The notes beneath the pieces are model-generated. The model was not told the origin of the DNA. It saw only the letters and a list, made by a program, of their open reading frames with translations, and did no database searches. Below are positions 1-6,532 of a stretch of DNA of 34,080 nt, piece by piece. Source of the stretch: a virus; IMG/VR virus record IMGVR_UViG_3300035034_001911, positions 1 to 34,080 of that record. One strand, written 5' to 3'. A program made the translations under genes and the position numbers. Position 1 is the first letter of the stretch; each line of letters opens with the position of its first letter.

Positions 1-2
1 AG

Positions 3-407
3 GGTAGATTTATTGAAGTAGAAGTAAAGGTATCGAAGTCAGACCTAATGGCCGACTTCAAAAAATATAAGCACGAATATTACCTACACCAATATAAAAC
101 AGGTGAACCCTTAAAAGATTCACGTAGCTGGAAATGGTATAACAATTATGTACCTAAGCAATTTTTCTTTGCGGTGCCTGAAGAGATGTTAGAGTACACA
201 TTAAATGCGGTTGAAGATTTGCCCTACGGAGTTATATGCTACAGACATAGTAATATCTCAAGTTGTAGAAGAGTCAGAATTGAGAAACGTGCAAAAAAAC
301 TTCATGACAAACCTGTACCTACTAATGTGATAGACGATGTACTTTTAAGGATGTCTAGTGAACTTTGTAACTTCCATATAGATAGGGCAAACAAACAATG
401 GACATGA
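3..407 (+). CDS. PD-(D/E)XK nuclease-like protein, 5' end outside window
   Basis: The frame is open from the left edge, so this is the C-terminal 134 residues of a longer protein. An internal ATG at 48 exists but would discard conserved sequence. The first visible residues contain IEVEVKVSKSDL, matching the beta-strand E-x-K motif of PD-(D/E)XK-fold proteins (including MmcB-like repair proteins). It is followed by a KxxKHxYY segment, a strand with FFFAVPEEM and a basic KRAKKLHDKP stretch, also usual in that group. The catalytic Asp would lie upstream and cannot be seen. The last 10 nt overlap the terminase gene, so the two are probably co-translated. A role in DNA processing next to the packaging motor is an inference. 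Family assignment is moderate; activity is unproven. Confidence 0.6.
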   Translation, partial: GRFIEVEVKVSKSDLMADFKKYKHEYYLHQYKTGEPLKDSRSWKWYNNYVPKQFFFAVPEEMLEYTLNAVEDLPYGVICYRHSNISSCRRVRIEKRAKKLHDKPVPTNVIDDVLLRMSSELCNFHIDRANKQWT

Positions 408-1936
408 TACTACCAGAAAATGATGATTTAAAACCTGAGTGGGCTAAAAGAAGTTTGCTAGATTTTATAACATATACAAAACCAGACTATGAAGTTAACT
501 GGCACCATGAATATATATGTAAAAAGTTAGATGAATTTTTAGACCCTAACTCAAAAGTTGAAAGGTTAATCATAGAAGCCCCCCCGCGTTCTGGAAAATC
601 TGAGATAGTTTCAAGAAGATTTCCTGCATACGCATTAGGTAAAAATCCAAAACATGAAATCGTACTAGCTTCATACGCATCACCCTTAGCACAAAGAATG
701 AACAGAGATGTTCAGAGAATAATGGATGATGAGTTATATCATAATGTTTTTCCAAACACACAACTCAACTCTGCCAATGTAGCAAAAAGTTCTAGAGGTA
801 ATTGGATTAGAACTTCTGACTTATTTGAAGTTTGTGGCCACGGTGGTTCGTTTAGGAGTACAGGGGTAAACGGTAGTTTAACTGGTCAAGGTTTAACAAT
901 AGGTATAATTGATGACCCTATAAAAGATTGGAAGGAAGCGACAAGTAAAACTATAAAAGATGGTGTATGGGAATGGTATCAATCAGTTTTCTATACAAGG
1001 CTTAACCCTAAGTTCGGTAAAATAATTGTAATGAATACTAGGTGGGCCGAAGATGACTTAACAGGTAGACTACTAGCCCTAGCAGAAAAAGATGGTGAAG
1101 CTGACCAATGGGAAGTTTTAAGATTTCCGATGATTCAAGAAAAGACTAGGTACACACATCCTGCAGACCCTAGGGAAATAGGTGACTTACTTTGGCCTGA
1201 AAGGTTTAATGCTAAAAAAGTTACAAGTTTTAAAAAGACTATGGGTAGTAGAATTTTTGGAGCTATGTATCAACAAAGACCCGCACCCGATGAAGGTGGG
1301 TTAGTCCATAGGGATTGGTGGCAGTACTATACTAAGGCACCTAGCTTAGAAGATTTTGACTACATAAGTATGTCGTGGGACTTTTCTTTTAAAGGTACCC
1401 AAAATGCAGATTATGTTGTTGGGCAAGTTTGGGGTAGAAAGGGTGCCAAGTATTATCTACTAGATCAAGTACGTGACCAAATGAATTTCTCGTCTACCGT
1501 GATGGCCGTAAAAGCCCTAGCTAGAAAATGGAATACCTACAGAGAAATCGTTGTAGAGGAAAAAGCTAACGGTGCTGCAATTATTGATACACTTAAATCT
1601 GAAATAAGAGGTATCATACCTTATAGTCCTAGAGAGTCTAAGGAAGCTAGGGCTTCCAGTATCTCACCTTTAATTGAGGCAGGAAATATTTTCTTACCTG
1701 ACCCCGACATAGCACCTTGGATAATGGACTACGTAGAAGAATGGGCCGTATTTCCAAACGGTGCTAATGATGACCAAATTGATAGTACGTCCCAAATGCT
1801 TATACGTTTTCAAAAGTCAAAAACTTTTCTTGAGGTACTTAGTTATGAGGAAGAAGCCTTTATTGCTCCCGAAGAAGAAAAGGGCATTTTGGATATGTTT
1901 TGGGGCAACAAGTCACGAGGTGGTCTAGACTTTTAA
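398..1936 (+). CDS. Terminase large subunit (ATPase-nuclease packaging motor)
   Basis: 512 residues, full length for a large terminase. The ATPase domain has Walker A APPRSGKS (residues 61-68), a hydrophobic Walker B strand ending IIDD (166-173) and the coupling motif NTRW (213-216). The C-terminal RNase H-like nuclease domain shows its acidic residues in order: D328 in SMSWDFSF, E387/E388 in VVEEKANG and D458/D459/D462 in ANDDQID. The enzyme pumps DNA through the portal into the prohead and cuts the concatemer. The start overlaps the upstream gene by 10 nt. No small terminase subunit is visible here; it may lie upstream. The sequence resembles the Terminase_6 type seen in many large myoviruses. 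Confidence 0.95.
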   Translation: MDMILPENDDLKPEWAKRSLLDFITYTKPDYEVNWHHEYICKKLDEFLDPNSKVERLIIEAPPRSGKSEIVSRRFPAYALGKNPKHEIVLASYASPLAQRMNRDVQRIMDDELYHNVFPNTQLNSANVAKSSRGNWIRTSDLFEVCGHGGSFRSTGVNGSLTGQGLTIGIIDDPIKDWKEATSKTIKDGVWEWYQSVFYTRLNPKFGKIIVMNTRWAEDDLTGRLLALAEKDGEADQWEVLRFPMIQEKTRYTHPADPREIGDLLWPERFNAKKVTSFKKTMGSRIFGAMYQQRPAPDEGGLVHRDWWQYYTKAPSLEDFDYISMSWDFSFKGTQNADYVVGQVWGRKGAKYYLLDQVRDQMNFSSTVMAVKALARKWNTYREIVVEEKANGAAIIDTLKSEIRGIIPYSPRESKEARASSISPLIEAGNIFLPDPDIAPWIMDYVEEWAVFPNGANDDQIDSTSQMLIRFQKSKTFLEVLSYEEEAFIAPEEEKGILDMFWGNKSRGGLDF

Positions 1937-1944
1937 TATTACGA

Positions 1945-1973
1945 TTTACAATATGAAATAATAACAGCATAAT
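1945..1973 (+). promoter_or_regulatory. Sigma70-like promoter of the Rrf2 gene
   Basis: TTTACA (1945-1950), a 17-nt spacer and CATAAT (1968-1973), each one mismatch from consensus. Transcription would begin near 1980, just before the AAGGAG ribosome site (about 1983-1988) and the ATG at 1997. Seen by eye only. Confidence 0.55.
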
Positions 1974-1996
1974 TTGATACATTAAGGAGTACATAT

Positions 1997-2371
1997 ATGT
2001 TTACCAAAGATACTGAGTACGCAGTGATAGTGGTAGGACAACTTAAAGGACAAACCAAAAAAGAACCAATATCGTTACAAACGATAGTTAAGAAGCACAA
2101 TCTTAAACAGGGTTTTGCAGAACAGGTGTGTAGAAGACTACGCAATGGTGGTTTCATACGCTCAATAAAAGGGCCAGGGGGCGGGTATTATATAACGCAG
2201 CTAGGCTATGATGCTTCACTATGGGAAATCATGTGGGCCGTTGAGACTAGACTAGTTAAAAAAGTAGAAAAACTTCTTCCTCAATCCAAAGATTTATTCT
2301 TTAATTGTGAAAGGAAATTAAAAGAGGTGTATATTAAAGGTTACACATTAGAAAGTGATAGTGTAGCTTAA
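1997..2371 (+). CDS. Rrf2-family winged-helix transcriptional regulator
   Basis: 124 residues, slightly shorter than typical Rrf2/IscR proteins (130-160). The N-terminal winged helix is clear: DTEYAV at the start, PISLQTIVKK (24-33), a recognition-helix region with AEQVCRRLRNGGFIRS (41-56), and the family's wing signature KGPGGGYY (58-65), followed by SLWEIMWAVE (74-83). Rrf2 proteins bind DNA as dimers, often through an Fe-S cluster held by three Cys. Only C45 and C104 are present and there is no Cys triad, so classical cluster sensing looks lost. An AAGGAG site and a sigma70-like promoter precede it. It lies between terminase and the tagged array, an unusual place for such a regulator. It could regulate phage late genes or host Rrf2 targets; neither is shown. 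Confidence 0.88.
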   Translation: MFTKDTEYAVIVVGQLKGQTKKEPISLQTIVKKHNLKQGFAEQVCRRLRNGGFIRSIKGPGGGYYITQLGYDASLWEIMWAVETRLVKKVEKLLPQSKDLFFNCERKLKEVYIKGYTLESDSVA

Positions 2372-2461
2372 TAGTCACCTATACACTAAATGCAAAACTT
2401 AACAAATAAAAATAGTTAGTTTAAGCTAGTTATTGATAAAAAAATTTATAGGAGAACTACA

Positions 2462-2701
2462 ATGGGAAAAATTAGAGACTTACTAGACCAATCAGAAAAT
2501 CAAAGAATGGAATTTTACAAAGTTGGTGATAAAGTTCACCAAGTAAACCGTATCCCAGAAGACGGTGGTAATGGTGGTAAGCATCGTAGAGTAATTCACA
2601 ATGCCGATGGTTCTAAAGAAGCTGAAGATTTTATCAGTGCTGAAGAATATGCAAAGCTATCTAAAGGCGAACGTGTAGACGCTAATACCGTAGGTAAATA
2701 A
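2462..2701 (+). CDS. Small capsid-targeted (tagged) protein, unknown function
   Basis: 79 residues, first gene of the tagged array, after a 90-nt gap and an AGGAG site at about 2451. It opens MGKIRDLLDQSE, the shared N-terminal motif. No clean L/I-x-E cleavage site follows at the usual position; RME at 15-17 is a weaker candidate. The body is hydrophilic with a compact, possibly beta-rich middle (KVGDKVHQVNRI) and a Gly/Asn-rich GGNGGKHRR stretch. No known domain is recognised. The next tagged gene follows after 2 nt. Packaging in the prohead is inferred from the tag only. Confidence 0.8.
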   Translation: MGKIRDLLDQSENQRMEFYKVGDKVHQVNRIPEDGGNGGKHRRVIHNADGSKEAEDFISAEEYAKLSKGERVDANTVGK

Positions 2702-2703
2702 TT

Positions 2704-3174
2704 ATGGGAAAATTTTCAGAGTTACTAAAACATATTCAAGAAGATAATGGTAAGACTTCTGAAGACAATGACCATTATCATACCTACGAAGTTAATGACG
2801 AAGGTAATGGTAAGACTATCAAAACTATAGGTGATGTAAACGAACATGTTCACACTATTGAAGAGTTTGATATTCAAATGTCTAAAGATCACGACCATGA
2901 TATTCCAAAGAAAAAACCTAAAGTAAATGAAGAAGAAAATTTCTCCATGAAGATTGTTAAGAACAATGCTATAGGTAAATCAGGACTAGACCTTGCATTT
3001 GCAAGTGCTAAGAAAATGAAGGGTGTCAGTGTACCCGATGATTCAATAGCTATTACACCAAATACCAAACTTAAGGGTGTTTCTAAAATAGAAGACCTCA
3101 AGTTAGGTATGAAAGTTAGTGGTAAATTTAGACAAACCAGTAGAGGTAAAGAAGCTACTGAACTAGAGGTATAG
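2704..3174 (+). CDS. Tagged His-rich internal protein
   Basis: 156 residues. It opens MGKFSELLKHIQE, with an I-x-E site at residues 11-13 where a gp21-like protease could cut. Residues 22-66 carry three evenly spaced H-x-H pairs (H24/H26, H48/H50, H63/H65), two of them in a DHYHTYEV...EHVHTIEEF pattern that resembles short HxH modules in other phage virion proteins and suggests metal binding. The C-terminal part (about 80-156) is a different, basic, probably folded domain ending KGKEATELEV. Spacing is 2 nt from the gene before and 1 nt to the gene after, so it is part of one operon. Confidence 0.82.
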   Translation: MGKFSELLKHIQEDNGKTSEDNDHYHTYEVNDEGNGKTIKTIGDVNEHVHTIEEFDIQMSKDHDHDIPKKKPKVNEEENFSMKIVKNNAIGKSGLDLAFASAKKMKGVSVPDDSIAITPNTKLKGVSKIEDLKLGMKVSGKFRQTSRGKEATELEV

Positions 3175-3175
3175 C

Positions 3176-3379
3176 ATGGGAAAAATAAAAGATTTATTAG
3201 AAGCTGAAATGTCATCTAAAGGTAATCCTAAATTACATAAAAAAGTTATGGATAAACTTAAAAAGCAGAAGGGTAACAGCGATGCTGATTATCACATGGA
3301 TTTAATTAAAGGTATGAACCCTAAGAAATTATCACAGTCGGATGTTGATACCCTTAAAGCATTTGATGATATGTACTAA
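3176..3379 (+). CDS. Small tagged basic protein
   Basis: 67 residues. It begins MGKIKDLLEAE, a close match to the array tag with an L-L-E site at 7-9. The remainder is Lys-rich and probably helical (KLHKKVMDKLKKQKG), with a C-terminal LSQSDVDTLKAFDDMY helix. No known domain is seen. One nucleotide separates it from the preceding stop. After cleavage it would release a basic peptide of about 58 residues, similar in scale to T4 internal peptides; this is inference. Confidence 0.78.
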   Translation: MGKIKDLLEAEMSSKGNPKLHKKVMDKLKKQKGNSDADYHMDLIKGMNPKKLSQSDVDTLKAFDDMY

Positions 3380-3409
3380 GGCTTCAGTGTATCTCAGGTA
3401 GATGCTACT

Positions 3410-3607
3410 ATGGGTAAATACATCGTTATGTTAGAGAAGGTTCTAAAGACCGCTAATAAATATAGAAACGGTAGTAAGTATAGTAGAAGACTTGAAAGTG
3501 ACTACGCAGGAAACGAGGATAAATTAAAAGAGATTGCTAGTGAAATGATGGATGCTACTAATATGGTCGAAGAGTCATTTAAAAAAATTCAAAGTAAAAT
3601 TGGATAA
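3410..3607 (+). CDS. Small tagged-like protein, unknown function
   Basis: 65 residues, starting MGKYIVMLEKVLK. The tag is divergent but keeps M-G-K-aromatic and hydrophobic residues before E9 (M-L-E). The rest looks alpha-helical and charged (YSRRLESDYAGNEDKLKE), without a recognised domain. The ribosome site is weak (AGGTAG about 10 nt upstream), unlike its neighbours. It lies in the same short-gene run, 30 nt after the previous gene and 20 nt before the next. Confidence 0.7.
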   Translation: MGKYIVMLEKVLKTANKYRNGSKYSRRLESDYAGNEDKLKEIASEMMDATNMVEESFKKIQSKIG

Positions 3608-3627
3608 AACAATATTGGAGAAACGAC

Positions 3628-3936
3628 ATGGGAAAAATTAGCGAACTATTAGGTAATAAGAAAACTAAAACAGACGAAGCGGTTAACATAGATAACATTA
3701 TCAAAGAACTTATTGATACAGGTTTTTCAAAAGATAATGAATCTCAAATGAAGGCGGTTCAACTATTAAAAGGTTTGGCTACTTCAGATGACCCAAAATC
3801 AAATGCTTTTATGAAAAAGTTAGATGCTTTTACTTCTGGACTTAAAGCAAATGAAGAAGATGATGATGAAGACGAAGATGATAGTGATGATGATAGTGAT
3901 GATGATAGTGATGATGAAGATGAAGATGATAAATAG
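3628..3936 (+). CDS. Tagged acidic prohead core protein, gp67-like in character
   Basis: 102 residues. It begins MGKISELLGNKK (I-S-E at 4-6), then a helical middle (about 20-72), then an almost purely Asp/Glu/Ser tail (about 76-101) written as a tandem DDSD repeat. This composition resembles T4 gp67, a small prohead core protein with a long acidic C-terminus, though no sequence homology can be claimed from repeats. The encoding DNA contains three near-identical 12-bp units (about 3883-3918), prone to slippage. It has a good ribosome site (GGAG at 3617-3620). A role in scaffold-core assembly or counter-ion handling in the head is inference. Confidence 0.8.
   Translation: MGKISELLGNKKTKTDEAVNIDNIIKELIDTGFSKDNESQMKAVQLLKGLATSDDPKSNAFMKKLDAFTSGLKANEEDDDEDEDDSDDDSDDDSDDEDEDDK
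3883..3918 (+). repeat. Three 12-bp tandem units encoding the acidic DDSD repeat
   Basis: The unit AGTGATGATGAT occurs at 3883, 3895 and, with one final mismatch, 3907. It lies within the acidic tail of the core protein and preserves frame, so copy number can change without disrupting the protein. Confidence 0.85.
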
Positions 3937-3939
3937 TCA

Positions 3940-4191
3940 ATGACTAAAAAAGCTGAACGTAAAAGAAACGCGGTTAAAAAGGCTAAGGAGGAAGTAAAAT
4001 CTTCTAGTCTTAATCGTCCTAGTTACGCAAAGATGTTTTTAGAGTGGCGAGAAAATAGACCCTCTAAATTACTCAAAGAATTAAAAGAAATGGGATATTT
4101 AAAGAATGAAACTAATAGAGATGTACGAAAGGACAAGTCTAGGGAATGTGAAAGGGATGTTTCCAAAGGGAAAAAGAAAACCCCTTCCTAG
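3940..4191 (+). CDS. Small highly basic protein, unknown function
   Basis: 83 residues, about one third Lys/Arg, beginning MTKKAERKRNAVKKAKEE. It lacks the array tag. It starts 4 nt after the stop of the acidic core protein, and the pair may form an acidic-basic partner set (inference). Its last 86 nt overlap the next gene in another frame, and that part of the protein (RDVRKDKSRECERDV...) is low complexity and may be an overprinted tail. No recognised domain; DNA or scaffold binding would fit its charge. Confidence 0.62.
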   Translation: MTKKAERKRNAVKKAKEEVKSSSLNRPSYAKMFLEWRENRPSKLLKELKEMGYLKNETNRDVRKDKSRECERDVSKGKKKTPS

Positions 4192-4600
4192 CACTCAAGA
4201 CATGGACAACCTAAAAGTTTCTACTATGAATCTTACCTCGACAACTCGTGTACTAGCTCAACTACTCTCAAAACTAAATAAAACAAACCCGAGCAAAGAC
4301 CTAACTCAGGCAGTAATTAATACTAGCAGAACTTCAGACGCGGCTAGGGCTTTACTAAAGAAACTAGACACATATAAACACTTTGACTCAATACCTGTAA
4401 AAGATTTTAAAACAAAACTAGAGGGTATGTTTAGAGATGTATTCTCATTCTTAGATGGTGCAGAAAATTACATTACAAAAGCAGATGTATCAAAATCAGG
4501 TCAAGAAAAAAGGATGCTATTTCTAGCAAAACAGGAAGCTAAAGATATTTTAAACGGGGCTAGAATGATTAATGATAGAATCAAAAGGTCAGGACTATAA
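4106..4600 (+). CDS. Putative internal/core protein, helical
   Basis: 164 residues from ATG 4106. The first residues MKLIEMYERTS form a divergent tag-like helix with L-I-E (3-5) and M-Y-E (6-8); the protein at 11276 has a similar M-Y-E. Later starts at 4157 and 4202 are possible because 4106 has only a weak ribosome site and overlaps the previous gene by 86 nt. The body is predicted mostly helical (LTSTTRVLAQLLSKLNK, ARALLKKLDTYKHF, MFRDVFSFLDGAENY). No known family is recognised. Its stop overlaps the next tagged start (TAATG), implying coupling. Confidence 0.72.
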   Translation: MKLIEMYERTSLGNVKGMFPKGKRKPLPSTQDMDNLKVSTMNLTSTTRVLAQLLSKLNKTNPSKDLTQAVINTSRTSDAARALLKKLDTYKHFDSIPVKDFKTKLEGMFRDVFSFLDGAENYITKADVSKSGQEKRMLFLAKQEAKDILNGARMINDRIKRSGL

Positions 4601-5067
4601 TGGGTAAATTTAGAAAACTATTAGATGAAGCTGAAGTAATACTAAAAGGTAAAAACAAAGTTACTAGGGGGGTACCCACAGATAGTAGGGGTAAACCTTT
4701 ATCTATATCAATGCAAAGAATTATGAAGGCTACTAAAGAACTAGAAAAAGCTGACGGTTTTAAACTTAAGACATCTTTAGCAGATGTGGTTATGAAATTA
4801 AAAAAATTCCAAGATGAGGTTAAAAAACTACCTAAAGGTAATAATGGTTATAGTAGTATCCGAACTAAAACTAAAAATAATTTTGAAAAAGCCATTACCT
4901 CTTTGAGTAACATGGTGGTCAATATAAAAAAGAAGGGTCTAAAAGCCGTTGAATCAAATAATAAGGAATTAGAGTTATGGGAAAGTTTAGAGATATCTTG
5001 TCAGACTATAGAGAACTGGTTGAAAAAACAATTACCTTCAAAGGAAGAAAAAAGTTTGGACAAGTAG
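4600..5067 (+). CDS. Tagged internal protein with best T4-like targeting sequence
   Basis: 155 residues starting MGKFRKLLDEAEV. Aligned without gaps to the T4 internal-protein tag MKTYQEFIAE|A it shares M1, an aromatic at 4, hydrophobics at 7-8, E10 and A11, so the cut would fall after E10. The rest is Lys-rich and helical (KKFQDEVKKLPKG, NFEKAITSLSNMVVNIKKKG), like a basic internal protein. ATG overlaps the previous stop, with AGGA 6 nt before it. Its last 91 nt overlap the P-loop gene in another frame, so the C-terminal 30 residues are overprinted. Function is unknown. Confidence 0.8.
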   Translation: MGKFRKLLDEAEVILKGKNKVTRGVPTDSRGKPLSISMQRIMKATKELEKADGFKLKTSLADVVMKLKKFQDEVKKLPKGNNGYSSIRTKTKNNFEKAITSLSNMVVNIKKKGLKAVESNNKELELWESLEISCQTIENWLKKQLPSKEEKSLDK

Positions 5068-5843
5068 TTATAGCTGCGGGTGGTGCAGGTAGTGGCAAGG
5101 GTTTTGCCCTTAGTCAGTTTGTGGGGCTACCAAACGCTAAGACTTTTGATGTAGATGCTTTAAAGTCTAAACTTATAAAATTGGCTGCACTTAAAGGTGA
5201 TAAAGAAATAGCGGGACTTGATTTAAGAAATCCAAAAGATGTTGCTAGACTACACATGATAGTAAAAGAAAAAGGTATAGCAGATAAAGAGGTAAACTCA
5301 TTTCTAGGTTCTGCTAACAAAGACAAACTACCTAATATAATTTTTGATAAAACAGCTAAGTCTAGAGAAGATATAACTAAGACAGTAGATCAAGTAATGG
5401 CCTATGGTTACAAACCTGAAGATATACACCTTGTGTGGGTTTTAACTAACTACAAAGTAGCCTTCAAAAGAAATATCACAAGAAGTAGAGTAGTACCTAG
5501 AGATATATTTTTACAGACACATAAAGGTGCAGCAAGCACTATGAATAAGATTATAAAGGGTGATGTACCATCTAATGTTGATGGTGAAATATATGTTATT
5601 TTGAATAATACAGAAGAGACTAAACCTGTAGTAGATAAGGAAGGTAACATAGTACTTAATACTAAAGGCCAACCAACACCTAAAAATTTCACATTTATAA
5701 AACTTAAGTCAGTTGGTAAACCTATTATTTCAGATAAAGAGGCACTAGAACAGGTAACCGATTGGGTAAACAAAAATGCTCCTAAGTCAGCACTTAAAGA
5801 AAATTACACGGTAGAAATCGGGATAGGTTCATGGGAAGAATAA
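4977..5843 (+). CDS. Tagged P-loop kinase-like protein (zeta-toxin/AAA_33-like)
   Basis: 288 residues. The tag MGKFRDILSDYRELVE (L-V-E at 14-16) is followed by a Rossmann-like strand and Walker A GGAGSGKG (35-42). Other kinase-like marks are FDVDALKSKL (58-66), a Walker-B-like strand NIIFDKT (120-126, D124), the strand HLVWVL, and an Arg cluster KRNITRSRVVPRD (164-176) with H182. This arrangement resembles P-loop small-molecule or polynucleotide kinases of the zeta-toxin/AAA_33 group; the substrate cannot be told. It starts inside the preceding gene with AAGGA about 9 nt upstream. The tag suggests it is packaged and possibly injected to modify a host target early in infection; this is inference. 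A DNA-end or nucleotide kinase acting in the capsid is an alternative. Confidence 0.82.
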   Translation: MGKFRDILSDYRELVEKTITFKGRKKFGQVVIAAGGAGSGKGFALSQFVGLPNAKTFDVDALKSKLIKLAALKGDKEIAGLDLRNPKDVARLHMIVKEKGIADKEVNSFLGSANKDKLPNIIFDKTAKSREDITKTVDQVMAYGYKPEDIHLVWVLTNYKVAFKRNITRSRVVPRDIFLQTHKGAASTMNKIIKGDVPSNVDGEIYVILNNTEETKPVVDKEGNIVLNTKGQPTPKNFTFIKLKSVGKPIISDKEALEQVTDWVNKNAPKSALKENYTVEIGIGSWEE

Positions 5844-6292
5844 GTAGCTTATTAGAAACTATATTTATTCCCAAAGGTAACCTAGGTATACCAAGAAGGA
5901 ATATGCCGCAGGTAGAAGACCAAGACCAAAAAGACTTTTTTTCTTTTATGAAATCAAATGATATAAGCGTTACTAAGAAAAAAGTTAAAGCCAATAAGAT
6001 CAAACCTATTCAAAAAGAAATACGGTCAGATGTAGTGAAGGGCCTGGCTAAGAACGACCCTGAAAAATTAAAAAAGTCACTAATTATATCTAAAGATAAT
6101 TTCCTACTTGATGGTCACCATAGATGGCTAGCACTTCTAAACCAAGACCAAGAGATAACTTTAGATGTTATTGTTCTTGGTACAGGCATGAAGAAACTTT
6201 TAGATGTTGCAAGGAAATATCCTAAGATAGTTTTTAAGGATACAGATAATAAAGTATTTAAAAGTATAGACCCTAAGCTAAAATCTAATTAG
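5831..6292 (+). CDS. Tagged ParB/sulfiredoxin-like domain protein
   Basis: 153 residues. It begins MGRISSLLETIF (L-L-E at 7-9). Residues about 48-118 form a ParB/Srx-type domain: KKKVKANKIKPIQKEI (50-64), then a strand ISKDNFLLDGHHRWLA (86-101) with the family signature DGHHRW (94-99), then LDVIVLG. Such domains bind nucleotides or act as nucleases in some members. Single-domain ParB-like proteins occur in phage virion gene clusters. It overlaps the kinase-like gene by 13 nt and converges with the minus-strand gene at 6285. Tag and place make it a candidate packaged and injected protein. Whether it cuts DNA or hydrolyses NTP is unknown. Confidence 0.85.
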   Translation: MGRISSLLETIFIPKGNLGIPRRNMPQVEDQDQKDFFSFMKSNDISVTKKKVKANKIKPIQKEIRSDVVKGLAKNDPEKLKKSLIISKDNFLLDGHHRWLALLNQDQEITLDVIVLGTGMKKLLDVARKYPKIVFKDTDNKVFKSIDPKLKSN

Positions 6293-6431
6293 GTAACTTA
6301 CTACCCTTTTCTTTAACTTTTTCAAAGTCAGGCTTACGACCTTCTTCGTGAGCATTCATCCATTCATTATACTCTTCTTCAGACATGGACTCACCTTCAT
6401 AGGCTTGGGGCTTTTCTTTTTCGTTACACAT
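6285..6431 (-). CDS. Small acidic minus-strand protein, unknown function
   Basis: 48 residues, the only gene I support on the minus strand. It starts at 6431 with a strong AAGGAG site 6-7 nt upstream and has a good sigma70-like promoter further up. The protein begins MCNEKEKPQAYEGES and contains MSEEEYNEWMNAHEEGRKPDF; it is hydrophilic and rich in Glu and Lys, without membrane segment or known domain. Its stop overlaps the last 8 nt of the ParB-like gene in convergent orientation. Separate orientation and promoter suggest expression at another time, perhaps early. Support comes from signals and codon-like composition; no homologue is claimed. Confidence 0.72.
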   Translation of the reverse strand: MCNEKEKPQAYEGESMSEEEYNEWMNAHEEGRKPDFEKVKEKGSKLPN

Positions 6432-6455
6432 AACGACTCCTTTTTGCTGATTATT

Positions 6456-6483
6456 TTGCACTAGGCTAAAATAAACGTATATC
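6456..6483 (+). promoter_or_regulatory. Possible forward promoter for the secreted-protein gene
   Basis: TTGCAC (6456-6461), a 16-nt spacer and TATATC (6478-6483). Weaker than its divergent partner, with which it shares the 101-nt gap 6432-6532. Confidence 0.35.
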
Positions 6484-6485
6484 TA

Positions 6486-6514
6486 ATTATAACACAATTA
6501 GTCAATTAAATCAA
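6486..6514 (-). promoter_or_regulatory. Strong sigma70-like promoter for the minus-strand gene
   Basis: On the minus strand TTGATT (6514-6509), a 17-nt spacer and a perfect TATAAT (6491-6486). Transcription would start near 6479, leaving a leader of about 48 nt before the ATG at 6431. This is the best host-type promoter in the window. Confidence 0.7.
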
Positions 6515-6532
6515 TCAACTATAGGAATTATA

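Noticed and set aside
3628-3936. Direct homology to T4 gp67
   Set aside because: Similarity is limited to size, place and acidic repeat tail; composition alone cannot prove homology.
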